DNA of 64,000 nucleotides from an uncultured Aquimarina sp. (GTDB lineage: Bacteria; Bacteroidota; Bacteroidia; Flavobacteriales; Flavobacteriaceae): assembly GCA_947501475.1 (NCBI GenBank), contig CANMWA010000005.1, positions 1 to 64,000 of the forward strand. Reading direction: 5' to 3'. The first letter of the stretch is position 1. Each line of letters begins with the position of its first letter. The notes below the pieces were generated by a model. It was given only the letters and a program-made list of their open reading frames with translations. It made no database searches and was not told where the DNA came from. Made by a program: the position numbers and the translations under genes. Positions 1 to 10,374 of this stretch are shown here, in pieces.

Positions 1-1
1 T

Positions 2-2101
2 ACTCCTGGCTTTACGATTACAACAGCTGATGGCGCTTCGACAGTAAATTGTTTAGCCAATGCTACCGAGACCTTTAGCTTACCAACAGTTACGGATGTT
101 TGTGGTGTTACATTAACTCCATCATCAGCTGCGATTACAGATGCTCCAGATCCAATTACTTGTGAAGGAACTAGGACGTATACGTATACGTATACTGATT
201 GTGCTAGTAATACCGATACCTGGTCTTTTGTCTATACTATTGATTTATCTACATTACCGGTTGTACCTATAAATGATAGCACAACAGTAAATAATATTTT
301 TGATGCAATACAGCCTCCTGCGCCAGTAGTTATTGATACTTGTGGAAATAATATTACACCAGTAATTACTGAAAATGCAGACCCATTATGTGATGGTAAT
401 AAAATTTATACCTATACCTATATCGATTGTGCCGGAAATACTTCTGTATATATCTTTACATATATTATTGATGTAACCTCGACTTTAGAAATAGCAGATA
501 CAACTACAGAAATTTGTAGTGATACTTCTTTAGTATATGATTTATCCAGTTTGATAAGTTTAACAGGTGTCAGTTTTCAATGGGTAGTAATACCAAACTC
601 AAATATAAACGGAGCGACTAATGGTAGTGGAACAATAATTACCGATACAATTATAAATATTACTGATAATCTTGAGGATGTAATTTATACAGTTACGCCG
701 TTTAATTCTGATGGATGTGCTGGTAATACATTCGAATTAGTAGTGAGTGTTTCTCCAATGCCACAATTAATAGTTAACAAAGAAGCATTGCCTCCAGCTG
801 ATGGGAATTATGATACAATAGGAGAAGAAATATTTTACGAAATCATCATTACAAACCCAAAAGAAGTAGATATTAATAATGTTACAATTACTGATAATAA
901 TGCCGACTTTATAAGTGTCAATAATATCCCTGTATTGGCGAGAAATTCTTCAGTAGCTATAACTGCAAGACATACGATCACACAACAAGATTTAAATAAT
1001 GGAAGTGTAGCGAATTCTGCTACTGTTCAAGGAGTAGATCCTTGCGGTAATATGGTTATAGATATATCAGATGATCCTAATGACTCAACAGATGCAGACT
1101 CTAATGGAGATGGAGATCCTGATGATGTTACAGTGGTGGATCTTTTTCAATCCCAGATGATAAGTATTACCAAAGCTGTTAATGAAAAAAATTATACCGA
1201 TGTTGGAGATATTTTGACATATACAATAGAAGTTACTAATACCAGTAATGTTAGCCTGTTTGATCTAGTGGTAAGTGATCCAATTGTGAATTTTATAAGT
1301 TCTAATACTGTTGCTTTACTTTCTCCTAATGAATCCTTTATAGTCACAGCAGAATACACAATAGTAGCAAATGATATCATTAATGAAATTGTAGTGAATA
1401 GTGCTACTGTTGATGGATTTTTACCAGATAGATCAACATCGATATCAGAAGATTCTGACGACCCTAATGATCCAACAAATGCAGATAATGATAACGATGG
1501 AGATTTTGATGATCCAACAGTTAGTTTTTTGGATACAGATGGAGATGGTATTCCCAATATTGAAGATGAAGATGATGATAATGATGGTGTTTTTGATGTT
1601 CATGAAGTAGATGGAGATACCGATGGTGATGGAATCCCTAATTCGTTAGATGATGATGATGATGGGGATGGTATTCCTACAGCAGACGAGAACTCTGACC
1701 CTAATGGCGATGGTAATCCTGATGATGCATTTGATAGTGATGGTGATGGTGTTCCAGATTATTTAGATCCTAATAGCTCTAATCCTAATACAGAAAATGA
1801 TATCGAGGTATTTAATGTAGTAACACCTAATGGAGATGGTGATCATGATGTATTAGTTATTGGAAATATCGAAAATTTTCCGGAAAACGAATTGAAAATA
1901 TTTAATAGATGGGGTGTCTTGGTATACGAAACTCGTGGTTATGGACAAAATGGTAGATTTTTTAGAGGAGAATCTAATGGAAGATCAACTCTTGATCAAG
2001 ACAGGCAATTACCGGTAGGAACATATTTTTATATACTTACTTACAAGGTTGAAAGTGGAGAAATGAAAAAGAGATCAGATTACATATACATTAATAGATA
2101 A
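2..2101 (+). CDS. Large secreted/adhesin-like protein, 5'-truncated by window edge; DUF11-like repeats, Ca-binding TSP3-like DxDxDG repeats, gliding-motility/T9SS type B C-terminal domain
   Basis: Frame 2 is open from base 2 (TPGFTITTADGASTVNC...) through the listed ORF at 551; the C-terminus FNVVTPNGDGDHDVLVIGNIENFPENELKIFNRWGVLVYET...GTYFYILTY matches the CHU_C/T9SS-B pattern; acidic DTDGDGIPN repeats. Confidence 0.9.
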   Translation, partial: TPGFTITTADGASTVNCLANATETFSLPTVTDVCGVTLTPSSAAITDAPDPITCEGTRTYTYTYTDCASNTDTWSFVYTIDLSTLPVVPINDSTTVNNIFDAIQPPAPVVIDTCGNNITPVITENADPLCDGNKIYTYTYIDCAGNTSVYIFTYIIDVTSTLEIADTTTEICSDTSLVYDLSSLISLTGVSFQWVVIPNSNINGATNGSGTIITDTIINITDNLEDVIYTVTPFNSDGCAGNTFELVVSVSPMPQLIVNKEALPPADGNYDTIGEEIFYEIIITNPKEVDINNVTITDNNADFISVNNIPVLARNSSVAITARHTITQQDLNNGSVANSATVQGVDPCGNMVIDISDDPNDSTDADSNGDGDPDDVTVVDLFQSQMISITKAVNEKNYTDVGDILTYTIEVTNTSNVSLFDLVVSDPIVNFISSNTVALLSPNESFIVTAEYTIVANDIINEIVVNSATVDGFLPDRSTSISEDSDDPNDPTNADNDNDGDFDDPTVSFLDTDGDGIPNIEDEDDDNDGVFDVHEVDGDTDGDGIPNSLDDDDDGDGIPTADENSDPNGDGNPDDAFDSDGDGVPDYLDPNSSNPNTENDIEVFNVVTPNGDGDHDVLVIGNIENFPENELKIFNRWGVLVYETRGYGQNGRFFRGESNGRSTLDQDRQLPVGTYFYILTYKVESGEMKKRSDYIYINR

Positions 2102-2117
2102 AAAATAACTCATTAGT

Positions 2118-3065
2118 ATGAAGAGTCCCTATTTCATAATACTTATTTTACTAACAATTATTGCTAATAAAATTTCTGCCCAGCAAGATGCGCAGTATAC
2201 ACAATATATGTATAATACAATTAGTGTAAATCCAGCATATGCAGGTTCAAGAGATGCAATAAGTATTACAGGTTTGTATCGTAATCAATGGGTAGGGATA
2301 GGAGGGGCTCCAGTAACACAAACATTAAACATACATTCTCCAATAGGAGCTTCTAACAAAGTTGGACTTGGGCTTTCAATTGTAAATGATAAAATTGGAC
2401 CAACACAAGAAACCTATTTCGATATTGATTTTTCATATACTATAAGTACCTCAGATATAGGTCAATTAGCTTTTGGAGCAAAAGCAGGAGGACATTTATT
2501 AGATGTTAATTTTCAAGATTTAAATCAGTATACTAATACTGATATATTGTTAGATACAAATATTGATAACAAATTTTCTCCTAATATTGGAGTTGGGGTT
2601 TATTATCATACTGAGAAAATATATTTGGGAATTTCTGCCCCTAATTTATTAGAAACACAACATTTTAATGAATCAGGAAGCGGTAATAGAGCTTCTTCAT
2701 TTTTAGCTGAAGAACGAATCAATTATTATTTAATTACAGGATATGTTTTTGATCTTGATGAGAACATAAAATTTAAACCATCTGCACTTTTAAAAGGAGT
2801 TGCAGGAGCACCTTTGCAGCTAGATGTATCGGTTAACTTCTTGTTACAAGATAAACTTACTTTGGGGTTAGCATATCGATGGAGTGCAGCATTAAGTGCA
2901 TTAGTAGGATTTCAGATTTCGAATAACCTAATGATGGGTTTTGCTTATGATTGGGAAACCACAGCATTAGGAAATACAGAGTTTAACGCTGGGTCATATG
3001 AATTTTTTCTTCGGTATGAGATATTCAAAAAAAGAGAAAAAGTTCTTTACCCAAGATTTTTCTAA
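2118..3065 (+). CDS. PorP/SprF family type IX secretion system membrane protein
   Basis: QQDAQYTQYMYNTISVNPAYAGSRDAISITGLYRNQWVGIGGAPVTQTLNIHSP is the hallmark N-terminus of PorP/SprF. Confidence 0.95.
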   Translation: MKSPYFIILILLTIIANKISAQQDAQYTQYMYNTISVNPAYAGSRDAISITGLYRNQWVGIGGAPVTQTLNIHSPIGASNKVGLGLSIVNDKIGPTQETYFDIDFSYTISTSDIGQLAFGAKAGGHLLDVNFQDLNQYTNTDILLDTNIDNKFSPNIGVGVYYHTEKIYLGISAPNLLETQHFNESGSGNRASSFLAEERINYYLITGYVFDLDENIKFKPSALLKGVAGAPLQLDVSVNFLLQDKLTLGLAYRWSAALSALVGFQISNNLMMGFAYDWETTALGNTEFNAGSYEFFLRYEIFKKREKVLYPRFF

Positions 3066-3081
3066 AAAACATCAAAACGTA

Positions 3082-5049
3082 ATGACAAAGCTTAATACTA
3101 TAGTAGTATGTGTTTTTTTATCAATTCAAGGAATTCTTTTTTCGCAAGAGATTGCGTTAAAAAACGCCGACAAAAGCTTTGAAAATTTGGCTTATAAAGA
3201 TGCAATAAAACAATACACAGATATCATTAAAAAAGGAAGTGCTACGATTGAAATATATCAAAAACTTGGAGATGCATATTATTTTAATGCCGATTTTGAT
3301 GATGCAGCCAAATGGTATGAAAGAATGTTGGTTAAGAGAGAAGAATATAAAAAAGATAGTATCAAATTACAACAAATAGCGCCCGAATATTATTTTAAAA
3401 CAGCACTGTGTTTTAAGTTTTTAGAGAAATACGAAGAAGCAGATTCTCTGATGTTTAAATTAGAACAATTAAATGTAAATGATTCTAGAGTAAAGCGACT
3501 CATCAAAAATCCTAATTATAGAGAAGATATAACATTTCAATCTGGAAGGTATGTTATCAAAAATTTATCAAAAAATTCTGCTTATACAGATTTCGCACCA
3601 TCATTTTATAAAGATAAATTGGTGTTTTCTTCGGCTAGAAAAAACAAAAAAAAGGTCAAGAAAATAAATCAATGGACAAACCAACCTTACCTTAATTTAT
3701 TTAGTTATTCTCCAAGTGATACTACGCGATTTTCTTTTCCTAGAAAATTCTCTGTAAACCTCAATTCTAGGCTTCATGAGTCAACATCCACCTTTCATGG
3801 AGATGGTACATTAGTTTATTTTACAAGAAATAACTTTGTAGATTTTAAACTCAAAAAAGATTCGATAGGTATCAGTCGTTTAAAAATTTTGAAAGCAAGT
3901 CTAAATGAAGAATTAAAATGGTCTTCAGTTGTAGATCTTCCTTTTAATAATGATCAGTATTCTACTGCTCATCCTTCATTGAGTTACGATGGTAAAAAAC
4001 TTTATTTTGTGTCTGATATGCCTGGAGGGTACGGAATGTCTGATATTTATGTAGTAGATGTTCTGGATGATGGAACTTTTGGTGAACCAAAAAATTTAGG
4101 CCCAGATATTAATACAGAAGGTAGAGATACTTTTCCTTTTATAGCAGAAAATGGGGAGCTGTACTTCGCTTCCGATGGGCATTTAGGACTAGGAGGGTTT
4201 GATGTTTTTGTTATTAACTTAAAGAATGAAGAAAAAAAGGTTTACAATATTGGAGCTCCTATTAATAGTTCATCCGATGATATTACCTTTATTATCGATA
4301 GCGATAGTCGAAAAGGTTATTTTGCTTCTAATCGATCTGGAGGTAGGGGAGATGATGATATTTATAGTTTTATAGAAAACACGCCTTTAATTACAAAGTG
4401 TAAAGGAAGTATAAGAGGTTTAGTTTTGGATGAAGCTTCTGGAGGTCTACTTTTTAATTCTGATATACAAATAAGAAATGAAAATAATGAAGTAATATTT
4501 TCTGGAGTTACAGATGATAAAGCTTCTTTTTATGCAGAAGTCGATTGTAATAATAAAGCGTATGAGGTTATAGTAAAGAAGAGAAAATATGATTCGATCG
4601 TCAAAAAAATAACTATTACGCGTGAAGTATCAAAGATTGTTGATACGCTTAAACTTAAAAGTAATGTTCCTTCTAAGGGAGTTGATTTGGCAAAACTATT
4701 AAAACTCAAACCTATGTATTTTGCATCAAATAGTGTTGTGATTTTAGGAGATACTGCCAAAGAATTAGACAAGATTGTTGAGTATATGAAAAAAAATAAA
4801 ACAATAAATATAGAGGTAGGCTCACATACCGATAGTAAAGGAAGTGACTCCTACAATATGAAGTTATCTAAAAAAAGAGCAGTTTCTACTGTAAATTATA
4901 TTATAAGCAATAAAATTGATGCTTCTAGAGTAAAAAGTAAGGGGTATGGAGAAACTGTTTTAATCAATGAATGCAAAAATAGAGTAAAATGCAGTAAAGA
5001 AGAACATGCCTTAAATAGAAGAAGCGAATTTATCGTAATAGACAATTAG
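3082..5049 (+). CDS. OmpA family protein with TPR and PD40/WD40-like repeats
   Basis: C-terminal OmpA motif NIEVGSHTDSKGSDSYNMKLSKKRAVSTVNYII; SYDGKKLYFVSDMPGGYGMSDIY PD40 repeats; start at 3082 (MTKLNTIVVCVFLSIQGILFSQ) preferred over the ORF start at 2998. Confidence 0.92.
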   Translation: MTKLNTIVVCVFLSIQGILFSQEIALKNADKSFENLAYKDAIKQYTDIIKKGSATIEIYQKLGDAYYFNADFDDAAKWYERMLVKREEYKKDSIKLQQIAPEYYFKTALCFKFLEKYEEADSLMFKLEQLNVNDSRVKRLIKNPNYREDITFQSGRYVIKNLSKNSAYTDFAPSFYKDKLVFSSARKNKKKVKKINQWTNQPYLNLFSYSPSDTTRFSFPRKFSVNLNSRLHESTSTFHGDGTLVYFTRNNFVDFKLKKDSIGISRLKILKASLNEELKWSSVVDLPFNNDQYSTAHPSLSYDGKKLYFVSDMPGGYGMSDIYVVDVLDDGTFGEPKNLGPDINTEGRDTFPFIAENGELYFASDGHLGLGGFDVFVINLKNEEKKVYNIGAPINSSSDDITFIIDSDSRKGYFASNRSGGRGDDDIYSFIENTPLITKCKGSIRGLVLDEASGGLLFNSDIQIRNENNEVIFSGVTDDKASFYAEVDCNNKAYEVIVKKRKYDSIVKKITITREVSKIVDTLKLKSNVPSKGVDLAKLLKLKPMYFASNSVVILGDTAKELDKIVEYMKKNKTINIEVGSHTDSKGSDSYNMKLSKKRAVSTVNYIISNKIDASRVKSKGYGETVLINECKNRVKCSKEEHALNRRSEFIVIDN

Positions 5050-5071
5050 ATCCATTAAAGAATGAAAAAAA

Positions 5072-6007
5072 CTAGTTTATAATCTCTTTTTTACTAATTG
5101 ATCTAATAATAAAATAAATTCCAGCTACAATAAAAGGGATACTAAGCCACTGACCAGTTGATAGTGCATCACCTAATGAATCCTCAAATCCACCTTGACT
5201 TTTCTTAACATATTCAACAAAAAATCGCACTGTCCAAAGTAAAATTAAGAATGCACCAAATAAGAATCCTCTATTGTTTCTTTTGTTTGTTTTCCAATAA
5301 ATCAACCACAGGATAAAAGCAACAAAAACATATCCAAAGGCTTCGTATAACTGTGCTGGATGGCGATAAGGAATAGCTTCTAATGTATCTGCAAATTTTG
5401 GGTCATTAACAATTGCCGAATATGCCTCATTTACATTTTGTATTCCTGTTTCTTTTACAGCTTCTGATTTTCTTAATCCGTCTCTAATAAATTTTACTCC
5501 AAAAGCAGAATTCCCAGATTCATTTCCAATAATTTCAGAGTTAAAAAAATTTCCTAGACGAACAAATATTGCTCCAAAAGCAACAGGAATTACGACTCTG
5601 TCTAATATCCATAAAATAGGTTTCTGGATTACATTTTTAGAATAATAGTACATAGCTACAATAACCCCAATGGCAGCACCATGACTTGCTAACCCCTGAA
5701 AACCTGTAAATTCGAATTTAGGATCAAATCTAAAAGGTAAAATAATCTCTAAAAGATTGTTTTTGTAATATCCCCAATCATAAAAGAAAACATGACCAAG
5801 ACGTGCACCCAAGAGTGTTGCGATTACTGCGTATATAAAAATAGAATCCAATTTTTCCATCGATATATGCTCTCGAATATAGATTTTTTTCATTAAAAAC
5901 CACCCTAGTGAGAAAGCAACAACAAACATTAGGCTATAAAAACGAATAACAAAAAAGCCAAGATCAATACCTTCAACAGGATTCCAGATAATTTTTGATA
6001 ATATCAT
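5072..6007 (-). CDS. lgt: Prolipoprotein diacylglyceryl transferase
   Basis: GLASHGAAIGV, RLGNFFNSEIIGN and YRHPAQLYEA motifs. Confidence 0.95.
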   Translation of the reverse strand: MILSKIIWNPVEGIDLGFFVIRFYSLMFVVAFSLGWFLMKKIYIREHISMEKLDSIFIYAVIATLLGARLGHVFFYDWGYYKNNLLEIILPFRFDPKFEFTGFQGLASHGAAIGVIVAMYYYSKNVIQKPILWILDRVVIPVAFGAIFVRLGNFFNSEIIGNESGNSAFGVKFIRDGLRKSEAVKETGIQNVNEAYSAIVNDPKFADTLEAIPYRHPAQLYEAFGYVFVAFILWLIYWKTNKRNNRGFLFGAFLILLWTVRFFVEYVKKSQGGFEDSLGDALSTGQWLSIPFIVAGIYFIIRSISKKEIIN

Positions 6008-6093
6008 GTGTGAATTTTATTTTCGGAAGTAAATATAGGTATTTATATGAAAAATAGAAGAGTGGGTCTTAATAAACACATTCTTCTGTAAAA

Positions 6094-6360
6094 TCATTCT
6101 TTGTTTATATCAGTATCGACATCAGGTACGGGGTCATAGCCACTGCCGCCCCATGGGTGACAACTAAAAATTCTTTTTACAGAAAGCATTCCTCCTTTTA
6201 GAAGTCCATGTTTTTGCAATGCTTCAATTGTATAATGTGAGCATGTGGGTTGATACCTGCATGTAGCTGGTGTTAAAGGTGAAATCAAATTTTGATACAG
6301 TTTCACCAATATAATAAAGGGAAATATCAAAATTCTTTTTGTTGTATTCTTAAAACTCAA
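6094..6360 (-). CDS. yidD: Membrane protein insertion efficiency factor YidD
   Basis: [31 protein letters not shown]...[17 protein letters not shown]. Confidence 0.95.
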   Translation of the reverse strand: MSFKNTTKRILIFPFIILVKLYQNLISPLTPATCRYQPTCSHYTIEALQKHGLLKGGMLSVKRIFSCHPWGGSGYDPVPDVDTDINKE

Positions 6361-6366
6361 AATAGA

Positions 6367-7863
6367 TTAATTCAAAGAAAAAGTGGTGCCTTCTCGACTA
6401 TCTTTTAGTTGGATTCCCATTGCTAATAATTCATCTCTAATCTTATCACTAGTAGCAAAATCTTTATTAATTCTGGCTTCTGCTCTAAGTTTAATTAATA
6501 GCTCGACTGTTCCAGAAAGTTTATCACTGGTATCTGAAGAGGTCTCATTACTATTTACAAGACCCAGAACATCAAAAATAAACCCATGCATAGTCTCTTT
6601 AAGTAATTCTAAATCTGTACTAGAAATAGAAACTTTTTGTTCTTTTACAGTATTGATAAATTTAACAGCATCAAACAATTTAGCAATTAGGATTGGGCTA
6701 TTAAAATCATCACTCATAGCTTCATAGCATGATGTTCTCCATGCTTGCACATCAAACCCATCTGTTTTGGCTTCAGGAGTTAATGTTTCGATAGTTTGAA
6801 TTGCATCCATTAATTTATAAAAACCTTTCTCTGATGCTTCTAAAGCATCATTAGAAAAATCCAAAATGCTTCTATAATGAGCTTGCATCATAAAAAACCG
6901 TACTATCGATGGGTCAAAGGATTTCGCTAAAAAATCATTATTTCCTGTAAACAACTCTGCAGGTGATATAGTATTACCTGTAGATTTAGACATTTTTTTA
7001 CCATTAAGGGTAAGCATATTGGCATGCATCCAATAATTAACAGGCGTTTGACCGCATGCAGCTTCTCCTTGAGCAATTTCACATTCGTGGTGAGGGAATT
7101 TTAAATCCATTCCGCCGCCATGAATATCAAAGCGTTCTCCAAGATATTTTGTACTCATAACGGTACATTCAAGATGCCAACCCGGAAAACCATCACTCCA
7201 CGGAGAGGGCCAACGCATAATATGCTGTGGTTCTGCTTTTTTCCAAAGCGCAAAATCCTGAGGATTTTTCTTATCACTTTGAGCAGATAATTCGCGAGTG
7301 TTTGCAATCATATCCTCTAGATTTCGACCGCTTAATTTTCCGTAATGATTAGTTTCGTTAAATTTTTTAACATCAAAATATATTGAGCCATTAGATTCAT
7401 AAGCATAACCATTGTCTATAATAGTTTTTATGATCTCAATCTGTTCAACAATATGACCAGTAGCAGTAGGTTCTATACTAGGAGCAATGGCATTAAACTT
7501 AGACATCACATGGTGAAAATCTAGTGTGTATCGTTGTACAATTTCCATAGGCTCTAGCTGTTCTAAGCGAGCCTTTTTTGCTACTTTATCTTCACCTTCA
7601 TCTGCATCATTTTCTAAATGACCCGCATCGGTTATATTTCTTACATATCTTACTTTGTATCCAAGGTGTTTTAAATATCGAAACACCATATCAAAAGAAA
7701 TAAAAGTACGACAGTTTCCTAAGTGTACATTACTATATACCGTCGGGCCACATACGTACATGCCTATGTTGCCTTCAGTAATAGGATTGAATGTTTCTTT
7801 TTGTCCCGAAATAGAATTGTAAATTTTTAACTCTTGAGTTTTATACAACGGAATTGCTGCCAT
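6367..7863 (-). CDS. cysS: Cysteinyl-tRNA synthetase
   Basis: [46 protein letters not shown]. Confidence 0.97.
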   Translation of the reverse strand: MAAIPLYKTQELKIYNSISGQKETFNPITEGNIGMYVCGPTVYSNVHLGNCRTFISFDMVFRYLKHLGYKVRYVRNITDAGHLENDADEGEDKVAKKARLEQLEPMEIVQRYTLDFHHVMSKFNAIAPSIEPTATGHIVEQIEIIKTIIDNGYAYESNGSIYFDVKKFNETNHYGKLSGRNLEDMIANTRELSAQSDKKNPQDFALWKKAEPQHIMRWPSPWSDGFPGWHLECTVMSTKYLGERFDIHGGGMDLKFPHHECEIAQGEAACGQTPVNYWMHANMLTLNGKKMSKSTGNTISPAELFTGNNDFLAKSFDPSIVRFFMMQAHYRSILDFSNDALEASEKGFYKLMDAIQTIETLTPEAKTDGFDVQAWRTSCYEAMSDDFNSPILIAKLFDAVKFINTVKEQKVSISSTDLELLKETMHGFIFDVLGLVNSNETSSDTSDKLSGTVELLIKLRAEARINKDFATSDKIRDELLAMGIQLKDSREGTTFSLN

Positions 7864-7903
7864 AGTTTAGAATAGTACTTAATTTATATGGTAAAGATAA
7901 AAT

Positions 7904-8581
7904 TTAAAAGGTAGTGTCTAATTTGATATAGTCTAAAAATTCTCTTCTTACAGCATCTTCTTTAAATTTCCCGCCAAATTCACTAGTTACTGTGCTGCTT
8001 TCGATATCTCTGATCCCTCTTGAGTTTACACATAGATGTTTTGCATCGATTACGCAAGCTACATCTTTGGTTCCTAAAACAACTTGTAGATCTTGTACGA
8101 TTTGCATCGTCATTCGTTCTTGTACTTGTGGGCGTTTAGCATAGTAATCCACGATTCGATTCATTTTGGATAAACCAACAACAGTACCGTTAGAAATATA
8201 AGCTACATGTGCTCGCCCTACGATTGGTAATAAATGATGTTCACAGGTAGAGTATACTGTTATATTTTTCTCAACCAACATTTCACCGTATTTGTAATGA
8301 TTTTCAAAAGTAGACGCATCAGGTTTTCGTTGAGGATGAAGCCCAGAAAAAATCTCATTTACAAACATTTTTGCAACACGTTGAGGAGTGCCTTTAAGAC
8401 TATCATCTGTTAAATCTAATCCTAAAGTTTCCATAATATGTTTTACATCGTCTTTAATCAAAGCAATTTTTTCTTTATCGCTAAGTTCAAAGGCATCTTC
8501 TCTAAGAGGAGTCGTAGCGCTAGTAGCTACATGATTATCACCTAGCGCTTCAATAGCTTCAAGGGCCTTGTCAATTTTCAC
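7904..8581 (-). CDS. folE: GTP cyclohydrolase I
   Basis: STCEHHLLPIVGRAHVAYI; RPQVQERMTMQI; AKHLCVNSRG. Confidence 0.96.
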   Translation of the reverse strand: MKIDKALEAIEALGDNHVATSATTPLREDAFELSDKEKIALIKDDVKHIMETLGLDLTDDSLKGTPQRVAKMFVNEIFSGLHPQRKPDASTFENHYKYGEMLVEKNITVYSTCEHHLLPIVGRAHVAYISNGTVVGLSKMNRIVDYYAKRPQVQERMTMQIVQDLQVVLGTKDVACVIDAKHLCVNSRGIRDIESSTVTSEFGGKFKEDAVRREFLDYIKLDTTF

Positions 8582-8871
8582 ACTTAAAAATTTTATTATT
8601 TATTAAAATCTCTATGTAGTAGGTAATAAAATAAAATATAAGCCGTATGTGTACAAAATTTTATGTTATTTATCCCTCTAATAGATTATATTTTAGACAT
8701 AAATTAATACTGCCTAATCATATAAGGCTGCAAAGATACGATTTTGTTATTTTACATAGTAAAAGCTATGTTAAACAATTATATAATAGTTTTTTTAAAG
8801 AAGTTCTGTATATTTAGAGCCCAGATCTATTACCTATACAAGAATAATATAGTTTTTAACGTTATATAAAA

Positions 8872-10332
8872 ATGGCAAAAGTACTACCTCAAATCGTATT
8901 ACTACTAGTAGTAGTTTTTAGCAATTCGAATATCTATAGTCAAGATGAAGATCTTGAATGCCGAACTGCTAACCCTTTTTGTTCTGATGCTTCTAGAGAG
9001 CTAACTTTTCCTAATGTAACCGGAGAAGATATTAATTTTCAGGGTTTAGGATGTCTAAATACAACTCGTAATTCTTCATGGTATTTTATTCGTATTGATC
9101 AACCGGGAGAGTTAATTTTTGATATACAACAATGGGTCGATGGTAATGATAATAGTAATTTAGATCGTGGAGAGCGACAATTGGATGTGGATTTTATTGC
9201 ATGGGGACCATTTACTACTTCATTTGTGCCATGTGATATTTTGGCAACAGGATGTGATAATAACGGGGATGGAGAAAATTTACGCCCAGAAGAGTGTGTT
9301 AACAATGTAGATGACCCTGATTATTATGTTTTAAATGAAGATAACACCAATATTGTAGATTGTAGTTATGCCAGGACGCCAGAAGATGATATTTTTATAG
9401 AAACATTTACAATACCCAATGCTCAATCGGGTGAATATTATATTATTCTAATCACAAATTTCTCTGATGAACCTGGAGTGATACAACTACAACAAACAAA
9501 CCTTGACGAACCCAATGCAGGAACAACCGATTGTAGTATATTAGAAGAAGGCTTACCAGATGATATTGATACTTGTGGTCCAGAGCTGTTAGACATACAA
9601 GGAAGATTTGATGATGCGGTACGATACCAATGGTCTCTGTTTAATGAAGCGACTGGTGCTTTTGAAGAGATAGCTGGCGCCGAAGATCCATTTTTTACTA
9701 CAACAGGACCAGGGAGATATCAGTTAGAAGGATTTGATATCTCGGGTAATTCTGTAGGGGTCGATGATATTGTAATTACTGATGTAACTAATTCGTTAAC
9801 TTCAGTTAGTTATACTATACAAGAAGAGTCTTTTGCTGGTAGTTACACCATCACTGCTGTGCCAGAAATTGCAATAGGGGAGTTAGAAGATTTTGAATTT
9901 AGATTAGATAGAAATCCATTAGGTGTTGGTTTTGTAGAATATAGACCTTATCAATCTTCACCTGTATTTACTAATGTACCTCCTGGAGATTATTTTATTA
10001 CTGCAAGACATATTGCAGGATGTAGTGAAGTGCAATCTTTGGTGATTATGATTTTAGGATATCCTAAATATTTTACTCCTAATGGCGATGGTTTTCATGA
10101 TACATGGAGTCTTATCAATATAGAAGGCCAACCAGGTGCATTGATTTATATATTTGATAGATACGGAAAATTACTAAAACAAATTAGACCAGGTGGTCCA
10201 GGATGGGATGGTACATATAACGGGAAAATTATGCCCTCTTCTGATTATTGGTTTAGGGTAGAGTTTAATGAGCCTAGAGATCCTAATATGCGAAGAAGGA
10301 CATTTGCAGGAAGTTTTTCGTTGATACGATAA
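8872..10332 (+). CDS. Secreted protein with T9SS type B (gliding motility) C-terminal sorting domain
   Basis: N-terminal signal peptide; C-terminus YPKYFTPNGDGFHDTWSLINIEGQPGALIYIFDRYGKLLKQI...GWDGTYNGKIMPSSDYWFRVEF. Confidence 0.92.
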   Translation: MAKVLPQIVLLLVVVFSNSNIYSQDEDLECRTANPFCSDASRELTFPNVTGEDINFQGLGCLNTTRNSSWYFIRIDQPGELIFDIQQWVDGNDNSNLDRGERQLDVDFIAWGPFTTSFVPCDILATGCDNNGDGENLRPEECVNNVDDPDYYVLNEDNTNIVDCSYARTPEDDIFIETFTIPNAQSGEYYIILITNFSDEPGVIQLQQTNLDEPNAGTTDCSILEEGLPDDIDTCGPELLDIQGRFDDAVRYQWSLFNEATGAFEEIAGAEDPFFTTTGPGRYQLEGFDISGNSVGVDDIVITDVTNSLTSVSYTIQEESFAGSYTITAVPEIAIGELEDFEFRLDRNPLGVGFVEYRPYQSSPVFTNVPPGDYFITARHIAGCSEVQSLVIMILGYPKYFTPNGDGFHDTWSLINIEGQPGALIYIFDRYGKLLKQIRPGGPGWDGTYNGKIMPSSDYWFRVEFNEPRDPNMRRRTFAGSFSLIR

Positions 10333-10336
10333 AAAT

Positions 10337-10374
10337 AAAAAAATAGCTGATCACAATTGATCAGCTATTTTTTT
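10337..10374. terminator. Bidirectional intrinsic terminator between convergent genes
   Basis: AAATAGCTGATCA-CAAT-TGATCAGCTATTT perfect 13-bp stem flanked by A and T runs. Confidence 0.85.

Noticed and set aside
1192-1610. ORFs 1192-1557 (-) and 1401-1610 (+) inside the adhesin gene
   Set aside because: Alternative frames of the acidic DxDxDG repeat region.
6383-6727. Plus-strand ORF opposite cysS
   Set aside because: Antisense to a confidently identified housekeeping gene. The same applies to 14006-14395, 23472-23768, 36847-37245, 44863-45285, 47198-47596, 54713-54997 and 61656-61973.
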